Shown here: piece after piece, positions 1 to 29,124 of the stretch
How the letters are laid out: each line of letters begins with the position of its first letter
Numbering within the stretch: the first letter of the stretch is position 1
DNA from: Tupaia tana
Lineage: Eukaryota > Chordata > Mammalia > Scandentia > Tupaiidae
DNA: 64,000 nucleotides
Reading direction: 5' to 3'
Assembly (NCBI GenBank): GCA_026018925.1
Contig: JAKSZU010000006.1
Coordinates: 192,583,449-192,647,448, forward strand
Program-made: the position numbers and the translations under genes
Notes under the pieces: model-generated
What the model was told of the DNA's origin: nothing
Database searches by the model: none
The model's input: only the letters and a program-made list of their open reading frames with translations

Positions 1-149
1 ACCTATAGCTCTTTTACATATTATTTATCTATAAAATTTCCATATTCTTCTCTATACGAGTTACCTTTCCCAACATGAAGTATTTCTTTCAAATAACTTT
101 CTTTATAAATGATACTCAAAGGTAGACTAACCTGTGGAGAAATCAGTGG

Positions 150-300
150 AATGTGTATAATAATACTTGACATTTATAGAGCACTTTTCTATGTGTCAAC
201 TCTTTTACTGAATACTTTCAATGACTTATGACATTTAATTATCTTTCTATAATACTCCTAATAATTCAATGTGAAGTTTACCTTAGCCATTTGATAGTAG
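150..300. mobile_element. MIR/L2-class relic
   Basis: TTGACATTTATAGAGCACTT, ATGTGTCAACTCTTTTACTG and TACTCCTAATAATTCAATGTG resemble the common mammalian 'size and lymph node-like' L2/MIR3 consensus phrasing for tables of ancient repeats; class assignment is tentative. Confidence 0.45.
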
Positions 301-639
301 AAACTTACTACTGAATCATTTGGAAACATTTTACCCAACAAAAAACACTTTCTTTTCCCTTCACAAACTACATCATGTCAGGTTTCTCCCAGCTTGCAGA
401 AAAACCACCATTAATATCTTACACCTAAATTACAACTTCATGTTTACCATTGTTTGAGTTTACCTTGTGTGATTTGGCTCATTATTCTACTGTATAATAG
501 TATATTAACTTCCAGTCATCTGAAAATTTTACATTCACCCAGTTATTCAAGACATTTAAACGTATGATCATTTCACAATTATTTACTCACTTCACATTAT
601 GTACCATTCTACCATGGAGCTTTATCTATAGTAATTAAT

Positions 640-713
640 TATTGGATTGTTGAAAAAATCATGAAGTATTTTTCTATGTAAAAATGCATCATGACTTTTC
701 CAACGACCCAGTA
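640..713. mobile_element. Mariner-like MITE, family 1
   Basis: A 74-bp imperfect palindrome: TATTGGATTGTTGAAAAAATC at one end mirrors GACTTTTCCAACGACCCAGTA at the other. Confidence 0.65.
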
Positions 714-757
714 AATACTGTTTCTGGCATCCAGAAGCTTACACAATACCAATGATT

Positions 758-783
758 AAAAAAAAAAAAAAAAAAAAAAAAAA
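758..783 (+). repeat. A homopolymer
   Basis: Run of about 26 A with no recognisable retroelement attached on its left. Confidence 0.9.
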
Positions 784-1129
784 GACTTTTGATTTTGCTA
801 TGACCAAATGGCTTGCATCAGCCTAACTTTCTTGCCAAGAACAACTGTAAAATTCCAAAACAAACTGACTAGAAAACAACCCAAAGCAACGTTGAGAGCA
901 ATGGAAGTGCATAAATTGAATTCCACATCCACACTGGCTTTTTCCTCAGACTGAGTAAAACTCCACCCTCACCACAGCATTCTCCATGAAAGTGTTTCTT
1001 TTTTTTTCTTCCATACATTAATCACATTATTATTTGTCTTACAAAGTGGATATTTCAACAGGTGAACATTACTCCCTAGTACCGTTGATAAAACTACAAA
1101 ATATCTTCAACAGACAATACCACACCCCT

Positions 1130-1398
1130 TTGTGCCATTAATGCTTTGCCTCCCTGTCCCTCCCCCAAATGTCCTTCCTCAGACCTTCCTCTTTCACACA
1201 CACTATATCTGTTATTTACATCTATATACTGTGTTTCTATATCCTTTAGTCAATTAGTTTCAGTCATAGAGTGAGGACACTTGGTATATATTAAGTGGGG
1301 ACATACAATGCCTCTCCTTCATACCCTGGCTTGCTTCACTCAGCAGTAAGTCTTCCATATTCATCCACTTCCTGTCAGAAGCCAGGTTTTTTGTTTTG

Positions 1399-1429
<31 letters not shown>

Positions 1430-1850
1430 TGGCTGAATAGTATTCCATTGAGTATATGTGCCACCATTTTTCTATCCATTCATCTGTTCGTGGGCATTTG
1501 GGTTATTTCCATGACTTAGCAATTGTGAATGATGCCACAATAAACATCAATGTGCAAGCACTTTTCCAATTAAGTGTTCTTCTGTTTTTTGGGTAGATAC
1601 CAAGGAGTGGGATTGCTGGATCATATGGTAGTTCTGTTTTTTGATTTTTGAGGAGTCTCCAAATTGTTCTCCACAGTGGTTGGACCAATTTACATTCCCA
1701 TCAGCAGTGTAAGAGAGTTCCCCTTTCGCCACACCCCCGCCAGCACTTATCGTTTTTTGTTTTTTTAAACTTAGTCAATCTGACCGGGGTTAGGTGGTAT
1801 CTTATTGTTGTTTTGATCTGCATTTCTCTTACAATAACTTATCCTGCAGA
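1130..1850 (-). mobile_element. L1 fragment (ORF2 3' part), antisense
   Basis: Minus-strand translation shows L1 ORF2 words such as KTELPYDPAIPLLGIYPK and MEYYSAKK, broken by stops. A (TTTTG)n expansion sits at 1387-1427. Confidence 0.9.
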
Positions 1851-2016
1851 AAAATATATGCCAAGCTGAAAGTGACTAAGCAATTAGGCTCAGAAAGAGT
1901 CTGTAGATTGAAGCTATCTATCTATGCAGCTTGAACCTGAGGTAGAAATCTGAAGGAAGGAGAAATGACAATGAAGTTCCCCTGAAATATGCATACAGCT
2001 CCCTTTAAGTTATTCT

Positions 2017-2289
2017 TTTTTTTTTTTTTTTTTGGAGAGGTTTTTCGCTATAGGGCGCATGCGCTCGCCAGACAGACAGACAGAGACATAGAGACAGAAA
2101 GCGAGAAATCACCCCCCAGGGGGGATGGTCACGCCACAATCCCTTCTCCTCCATTCTCCTCTCGGGATCTTGGGCACGCACGCACACGCGCCCGGCATGA
2201 GTTGTAAGCCACCGGGTCCGAGACGCGAACCGCAGTCGACTACGTGGGAGTCCAGCGACATAGCCATTACGCTAACTGCTGGTTCCCGC
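2017..2289 (-). mobile_element. SINE-A, young copy
   Basis: Perfect flanking duplication CTTTAAGTTATTCT at 2003-2016 and 2290-2303. Shares with the 28835 copy the GGTTCGCGTCT B box and CTTACAACTC. Confidence 0.93.
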
Positions 2290-3039
2290 CTTTAAGTTAT
2301 TCTTAACTCCCACACATTTCAGTACAGAGTGGGATCCTAGGAAACCAGCCACAGCAACATTAGGAAGGCAACAGAACTGGTTAGAGATTTCAGTAACAGC
2401 TCACAGCTTGGAAGACAAAAGTTGGAGTTTAAGCCTCACCAGGTTAAAGGTCTTGTTAATACCTTTGACTCTCATTAATAACCAAGAAAGGCAATGTTTT
2501 TGGAGTAAGAGCTTTGACCTCAGAATGAGTATACCTTCAAAGAAAGGGCAAATAAGACATCACCTACTGTATCTTCCCTAATATAGCCTAACAGTGAACC
2601 TTTGCAGAATCAAGGTGGTCTGGTGATGATAGTCTAGTTGCATGCCAAAAGAAAAGTAAGAAAAGTTTCTCTGTGGGAAAATAATGTCATTTATATACAA
2701 TCTCATTTTATCTGTAATGTCCAACATCTAATAAAGAAACCAGAAGATATACTAAGAAACAGAAGAACTCATCACAACCTAGAGAATAACTTAAAACAGT
2801 CTTTCAAACAGCAATGGAGAAACAAAACAATAAACATGACTCATATAAAGAAGAGGACAGATGGACAATGTAAGTAGGAAATCCACAAATGGGTCAAATT
2901 GAGATTAAGAATTTACCACATAGATTTAAAAGAAGAAAGGAAAAAGACTAGCGAACAAAATAGCAGATTAGCAGAAAGTATCCAGAATTATTCAGAATTA
3001 TCCAGAACAATCAATAATAAAAAGACTATTTTAATTTTA

Positions 3040-3249
3040 TTTTGAAGTTTATTTCTTTCTTCCATGAGAAAAAAACAGAGATAGGCAACTCCAACCCAGT
3101 CTTCATTCTGTGATCCATATCCAGTCTCGGCCAGCCCAGATCATGGACACACAAGCATTATGCATGCTCAGGGAGGTCCCCAGGTTATGAACCCCAAACC
3201 TCTCCCATTCCGGTCTAGTTGCATTACCACTATACCACCACGTGGCCCC
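3040..3249 (-). mobile_element. SINE-C, third tRNA-headed family
   Basis: Minus strand: GGGGCCACGTGGTGGTATAGTGG head, GGGGTTCATAACC, then ACCTCCCTGAGCATGC, CATGATCTGGGCTGGC and a CATGGAAGAAAGAAATAAAC end. The centre differs from SINE-A but recurs at 27710. Confidence 0.7.
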
Positions 3250-3305
3250 AAAAAAGGATCATTTGCAATGGGTTAGAGATTTAAAAACTCCATTGACAAA
3301 ACAGA

Positions 3306-3488
3306 AAGAGCCAGCTATATGATGCAGCTGTAACATGCTGTTCAGAATAAGCAGGGTTCTACATGGTGACCATGGTTCAAATCCCCAGCCTGGTCAGTCT
3401 GGAACATGCCAAACATGCACACAAGTGCACAGGATATGAAATGTTGGAGGACTGGAAAGGGATCGTGACATGACCAGATCCTGTGGCG

Positions 3489-3534
<46 letters not shown>

Positions 3535-3560
3535 GTGTACATACTCTGTCATGGGTAAAG
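3306..3560 (+). mobile_element. SINE-B, old copy with expanded (TC)n
   Basis: Head AGAGCCAGCTATATGATGCAG, B-box-like GGTTCAAATCC, then a (TC) repeat at 3491-3532 where the family's CT tract lies, and a CATACTCTGTCATGGGTAAAG end. Strongly diverged. Confidence 0.6.
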
Positions 3561-3984
3561 AAAGAAAGTCAAAATAGCCATTAAGTATATAAAATAATTA
3601 TCAATATTACTAGTTATCAGGGGAATACAAATTAAAATGACAATGCAATATTACCAACCACCGACCAGAACGTCTAAAACCCACCAGAATGGCTAAAATT
3701 AAGAAAACTGAAAATCCTAAGTATTGACAAGAAATACAGGACCAAAAAAATGAGTGCATATGTTCTTTAGAAGATATGAACTAGAATATTACATAATAGC
3801 CCCAAACTGAGAATAATATCCATCAAAGCTCAATATCAATACTCATGATGTTTTTAAGGTTTTTCACAGAGAGAGGTAAAAAATTTGAATCACTGGACCC
3901 ACACATTTCTAGCTGAGTTTCAAAAGGCCAATATGCTCCACATTCTTGTTTCAGTTTTCGTACAGATATGATCAGAGGATGAAG

Positions 3985-4140
3985 ACAGGGAAGAGCAGCA
4001 TGTCATCGTGTAAGAAGCTCAGGCCCTGGGCCAGGTAGTAGGGTGTTTGAATCCCACTTCTGACACTCCTCAGTGAAGCAACTGCAGGAGAGTCAATTAA
4101 CACTTCTAAATTTAGTTTTCTCTTTTGAAAAATAAATACA
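3985..4140 (+). mobile_element. MIR element
   Basis: GTAAGAAGCTCAGGCCCTGG, GTTTGAATCCCACTTCTGAC and AATTAACACTTCTAAATTTAG follow MIR order, including the B-box half of its tRNA head. Confidence 0.75.
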
Positions 4141-4259
4141 ATCTACCATAATGAATAATTTTTAGGATTTTAGATTAAATCTATGTGTGATATGTTTGCA
4201 TGCATGTGTGTGAGTACATAAATTCTAAAAGCAATGTTTTATTATTTACTAATTCTGTG

Positions 4260-4440
4260 GTCATGTCAACTTTGCAGTATATATATGCATGTGACATATG
4301 TAGAGGTGTATATATGCATAAAAACACATATATAGTATATGCTTTTATGGTATGTGTTTATATGCATTTTATATAGTTATATATCTACTTATCCATATAT
4401 ATGTGTATGTGTAGGTGTATGTACATATATATATGATTAC
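4260..4440. repeat. TA/TG-rich low-complexity tract
   Basis: Imperfect (TATATG)/(CATATA) repeats, with tatatatgcatgtg-like units. Confidence 0.75.
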
Positions 4441-4975
4441 ACAGCAATGTAAAAAAGCTACTGCTATAGTTAACATGTATCAGTCTCATAGAAATAGTGT
4501 CACATAAAAGAATACAAACGAAGAGTTTGAAGTGTATGTTTCCACTTGTATAAATGTCAAGAAATGCAAAATCAACCTATGGCAATAGAGATCAGAGCAG
4601 TAATCATTATTGGGACAAGACTGTTGACCTGGAGAGGAGGAACTTTCCACAGTACCATAAATTGGTTTTTATTGACGCATTTGCATGTAACAATTCATTA
4701 AGCTCTACTGCATATTTCTATACTTGGTTAAACTCTATGTTTAAAAAATATTAAAATAATAAGTCTAAAGACAATGCCTTCTGTGTTTTCCTTTAGGTTG
4801 AATATTGACTCATTAGTTATAATTTTTTATCATCTTCCTTTCAAAGGTATCTTATCAATACACAGATATAAATATATTTTTCTCTCAGGCACATATGTTC
4901 TTCTCTCTAAAAAATACTACAAAAATTAACAAACCTGACTGCCAAAAACCCAGTATCTCAGAAGATGAAAAATTT

Positions 4976-5249
4976 GGGACCAGCAGTTAGCGTAATGGCT
5001 ATGTCGCTGGACTCCCATGTAGTTGACCACGTTTCAAGTCCCGGACCCGGCAGCTTAAACTCACGCCGGGCGCATGTGCATGTGTGCCCAAGATCCCGAG
5101 AGGAAAATGGAGGAGAAGGGATTGTGGTGTGGCCATCCCCCTTGAGGTGTGATTTCTCACTTTCTGTCTCTCTGTCTCTCTCTGTCTTTCTGGTGAGCAC
5201 ACGCACCCTATAGCAAAAACCTCTCCAAAAAAGGGAAAAAAAAGAAGAA
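4976..5249 (+). mobile_element. SINE-A copy
   Basis: Perfect 15-bp duplication GAAGATGAAAAATTT at 4961-4975 and 5250-5264. It starts GGGACC, without the extra A of the youngest copies. Confidence 0.92.
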
Positions 5250-5878
5250 GAAGATGAAAAATTTTAACATTCTCTTGGTATGCGTGTTAAACTAGCTGAT
5301 TACTCTAACAATTTACTAGAGAAAGCATAATGATACTCTCAAATTTTCTGTTTCCACAAAGTAGAAAATATACTACCATGGTCACAGCAGGAAGGAAAGT
5401 TTATTTTTGACATGAAAGCATCAGTTCATTGTGGCAAAAAGCAGACATTAACTAAAAAGGTCTATTCTTTAATAATATCTCACCAAAACATATAATTAAT
5501 ATTGATCCGTTAAGTGGACCAGGTTTTGTTCTCTGTTAGGTTGTATAGACAAGGTAAATGCCACAGGGAGAAACTGCCATTTTTTTAATTTATTACTTAA
5601 ACTCTTTGCTTCCAGGTAACTAGACAGTGACTGCTAGTCTAAAACTGCAAAGGATAGGAGAGAGGGAGGGCAAGAATAATTACTTTGGCACCAGAAAAAA
5701 AAATAGTATATAGAATAAAATAGTTTAAAATAGATGAAGCAGGGACTGCAGAAAACACCAATGTGCCTTAGACATATTGATATTTATTAATACCTGCTCT
5801 CAACCTCCTTCCCATTCCTCACACATTCTTCCCAAGCCAGCCACACCCTTTTACCTCTTCGAAAGTCTCTAATTAAGA

Positions 5879-5900
5879 AAAAAAAAAAAAAAAAAAAAAA
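5879..5900 (+). repeat. A homopolymer
   Basis: About 22 A between unremarkable intron sequence. Confidence 0.9.
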
Positions 5901-6023
5901 GCCTAGAAGTTTCTATTAAGGAGTGGATTTCTCAAAATGTTACCCTAAAAAGCAGTTCCAAAAGATTTAAACTAAAATATGCAATTAAGATATAATGCCT
6001 TGGCACAAAAATACATATAGTTG

Positions 6024-6281
6024 GGAACCAGCAGTTAGCATAATGACTATGTCACTGGACTCCCATGTAGTCGACCGTGGTTCGCATCCTGGACCCAGTG
6101 GCTTAAAACTCACGCCGGGCGCGTGTGCATGTGTGCCCAAGATCCCAAGAGGAGAATGGAGGAGAAGGGATTGCGGCGTGATCATCTCCCCTGGGGAGTG
6201 ATTTCTCGCTTTCTGTCTCTCTGTCTCTGTCTGGCGAGAGCACGCACCTTATAGCGAAAATCTCTCAAAAAAAAAAAAAAA
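6024..6281 (+). mobile_element. SINE-A copy
   Basis: Perfect 11-bp duplication ACATATAGTTG at 6013-6023 and 6282-6292. Starts GGAACC and ends in 16 A. Confidence 0.92.
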
Positions 6282-6433
6282 ACATATAGTTGAATACAGC
6301 TCCCTTAAAGTAGACTTACTCAAGCAATATATTAAATGCCTCCAACGTTTGTATTGCTACAATAGTATATTATATTGCATATGTTTGATACCTGACTTTA
6401 TTATAACCTGGACTTGAGCCTACACATACACAT

Positions 6434-6436
<3 letters not shown>

Positions 6437-6464
<28 letters not shown>
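6437..6464 (+). repeat. (CA)n microsatellite
   Basis: About 14 CA units, extended on the left by imperfect CATACACATAAACA units. Confidence 0.92.
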
Positions 6465-6466
<2 letters not shown>

Positions 6467-6686
6467 TTTTTCATTTAAAAATGGAATTTATGTCTTACAC
6501 ACTGAGCATAATTTCCCATGGGCATTTGGTAGAGTTATTAGCCTACAAATGCATCAGATTTTATAATGTACCTCCAATCTGCATTTCACAAAAAAAAATG
6601 ATGAAACAAAATTAGTTATGAGAAAGTTAAGACATATTTATTATATGACGGTATATTCAGAATCATCCAGGAGTAAATGAACTCAC

Positions 6687-26607
<19,921 letters not shown>

Positions 26608-27127
26608 CTAAAAAAAATTAAAAAGTGAACGGTGTAGAAAACGCAATATATTAACATTTATATTAACATTAGTGCTCAGCAACAATAGGCTGCTAATTAA
26701 TTAAAGAAAATAAGAATAGGTCTAATTAGAATCACAAAAATACACACTACTAATATAGTATCATAAGTCTAAATTTAGTAAATTAGTCTATTTGATTGAG
26801 AAAGTGACAAGATAATGTAATAATTAAATACTACAGCAAGCCACAAGTCACTGATACAATGCCACTTTTTCAAATCAGTTCAACTATCTGGTTCACTAAG
26901 AATGGATATATAAGAAAACAAGTGATGTCCTAATCACAATCTTATGTCAGAACTACCCCATTTCTCTTTCTGAAGCAAGACAGACTAAATTTTTAAAAAT
27001 CATCAGTCAAATTCTAGTTGTGAAGACAATGTCTATCTATGCACTCTTTGATTAGTTTCTTAGTCTGTGCATGAGAACCTGTTAAGTCTTATTTATGTGC
27101 AGAAAGTACATGGAGTTTAAACTTCTT
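26608..27127. other. Presumed C12orf50 first intron, unassigned
   Basis: AT-rich sequence with no repeat or exon recognised. TTTTTTAG at its right-to-left end is the inferred acceptor of the start exon. Confidence 0.45.
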
Positions 27128-27209
27128 TTTATTTATTTATTTACTTATTTATTATGATTATTACTTTTTCAATTTTGCTATAGGGCACAAGTGCTCACTG
27201 GAGAGAGAA

Positions 27210-27241
<32 letters not shown>

Positions 27242-27344
27242 TGAGAGAGAGAAAGTGAAAAAGTAAGCAGCCAGGTTTGGGATTCAAACTAGAGTTGGCC
27301 ATGTTGGAGTCCAGCACCTTAACCATCATGCCACCTGCTGGCCC
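27128..27344 (-). mobile_element. SINE-S with mixed tail
   Basis: GGGGCCAGCAGGTGGCATGATGG head, long CT tract (27191-27260), then both the CCTATAGC end of the long form and an AAATAAATAA tail. Flanks TTAAACTTCTT and TTAAACCTCTT agree. Confidence 0.83.
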
Positions 27345-27709
27345 CTTAAACCTCTTACTATTGTAAAATTTTAAATAATTACCACATCATGTTACATTAC
27401 ATGTATATGTTTTGTGCCTTTAGACTACGAAGGTAAATTGCACATGCACGCCCTGACATCTTTATATACCAACAAAAGTAAATGTAAATTATTTCAATGA
27501 GCTGCATTTTTAAAAATTCTACGTTCTTTTATACATAGATCCACAGTTTAAAAAAAAAAAAAACTGTAGGCCACTGTCTTATGGACAAAGGTGGATAGTA
27601 TAGTAATAGTATTTCATTAATGTCTTCTCTTTTGAGAGAAAAGAGAAGTTGTTCCTTATCTTTTTGCTCCCTCCAAATTTTGTCTTCATTATCTCCCTTT
27701 TTAAAAGAA

Positions 27710-27911
27710 CTTACTCATTTACTTTTTCCATGAGTGAGAGAGAGAAAGAGAGGAGAGAGACAGCACCCCAACAGGGTCTTAATGTTCAGGCAGCCCTGGA
27801 TCATGGGCAAGGGGGTACCTAGAGTCCTCAGGGAGGTCTCTGGACTTGAACTGGGAACTTTCCCATGTGGAACTGACTTGTAAGCGTGTTTTAGCACTGC
27901 TCCATGATGTG

Positions 27912-27912
<1 letters not shown>
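27710..27912 (-). mobile_element. SINE-C, second copy
   Basis: Minus strand: GCCACATCATGGAGCAGTGC head, GTTCAAGTCC, ACCTCCCTGAGGACTC, CATGATCCAGGGCTGC and a CATGGAAAAAGTAAATGAG end, in the same order as the 3040 copy. A (GT)n at 27911-27946 adjoins. Confidence 0.7.

Positions 27913-27946
<34 letters not shown>
27911..27946 (+). repeat. (GT)n microsatellite
   Basis: About 18 GT units at the end of the SINE-C copy. Confidence 0.92.
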
Positions 27947-27950
<4 letters not shown>

Positions 27951-27999
27951 ATTTCTCCCTTTTGAAAGTGGATCTGTATACACATGCAGTACAGGGTTG

Positions 28000-28125
28000 T
28001 GGGCATGACCCTGAAGTCAGATAAACTGGTATTTTTCCTCTCTGTGCCCCAGTTTCCTCGATTTTAAAAAGGAAATAAAATACCCTTCTTTCAGCATTTT
28101 TGTCAAAGTTATGTCAGATAAGGTT
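28000..28125 (+). mobile_element. MIR 3' half
   Basis: GACCCTGAAGTCAGATAAAC and CTCTGTGCCCCAGTTTCCTC are MIR-like. Confidence 0.6.
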
Positions 28126-28134
28126 TTGTGATGG

Positions 28135-28260
28135 CTATTAAGGTATCTGTTTATTCATTTATTAATTATCGAGAACTTACTATGTACCAGCCACCGTGCT
28201 AAGTACTTGAGAATATATTAATATCAGTAAAACAGACACAAATTTTGCCCATCTGGGACA
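28135..28260. mobile_element. L2-class relic
   Basis: TATCGAGAACTTACTATGTAC and CAGCCACCGTGCTAAGTACTT match the L2 3' end phrase for 'tactatgtgccaggcactgtgct'. Confidence 0.6.
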
Positions 28261-28834
28261 TGAATTGTATTACCATCATCTCAGTACTTAATCTAAAGGT
28301 AACAGAAGTGGACCTCATTCCTATGGTCAATGGGGTTGATTCCATCCAGGCTTTCCTAGCAGAGATCAAACATGTTAAGACAGACTCATAGTCTCTTTCA
28401 TTGGGTTTATTCTGTCATGAGCATTAAGCATCAAACACTGAGTTTCTGTATTTATTTGGTTTTATTGAAATCCATTAATCCTAATCCTTTGAATTAAATT
28501 TTTTCTCATTTACCTTTGTAAACTGTAACTCCTATTTGGCCAATTTGTTTATTTTTGTGTGTGTCTTACTTCTTCCATGATATTTAAATATTTGTTGTTA
28601 TTTAGAAAGACTTTCGAAAATACAGTAATCGAGATAATTAATTTCAGATACAGAAACAATTAGCTTTATAATACTAAATTTGATAATGGCCTGAATTTAA
28701 CCATCTGAATATAAGACTGAAATCATATTAACCAAAATAATATGACATACAATGTACTGTTACAATATTAGGAATTTCATGTGCCAAGAAGCCATAATAT
28801 TGGCCAAAATGCCACATTAAGATTGAAAAGTCAA

Positions 28835-29108
28835 CGGGAACCAGCAGTTAGCGTAATGGCTATGTCGCTGGACTCCCACGTAGTCGACCGCGGTTCGCGT
28901 CTCGGACCCGGTGGCTTACAACTCACGCCGGGTGCGTGTGCGTGCGTGCCCAAGATCCCAAGAGGAGAATGGAGGAGAAGGGATTGCGGCGTGACCATCC
29001 CCCCTGGGGGGTGATTTCTCGCTTTCTGTCTCTATGTCTCTCTCTGTCTGGCGAGCGCACGCACCCTATAGTGAAAAACCTCTCCAAAAAAAAAAAAAAA
29101 AAAAAAAA
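28835..29108 (+). mobile_element. SINE-A, reference young full-length copy
   Basis: Order of parts: GGGAACC start, A box near 28848-28859 (TTAGCGTAATGG), B box at 28892-28902 (GGTTCGCGTCT), GGTGGCTTACAACTCACG, core GGAGAATGGAGGAGAAGGG, a T/C-rich CTGTCTCT tract, CCTATAG, A tail of about 25. It is flanked by a perfect 16-bp duplication (AAGATTGAAAAGTCAA) at 28819-28834 and 29109-29124, showing recent L1-type retroposition. The tRNA-like head and A/B boxes place it among tRNA-derived SINEs. The exact family name is not known to me. Confidence 0.93.
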
Positions 29109-29124
29109 AAGATTGAAAAGTCAA

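Noticed and set aside
1260..1732. Minus-strand frames with ORF2-like words
   Set aside because: Decayed L1 ORF2; reported as a mobile element, not a gene.
3491..3532. CRISPR-like or structured tandem array
   Set aside because: Simple dinucleotide repeats only; no array of repeats with unique spacers occurs in the window.
28835..28910. tRNA genes at the SINE heads
   Set aside because: A and B boxes are present, but there is no clean cloverleaf with intact acceptor stem and anticodon arm, and the heads are always joined to SINE bodies.
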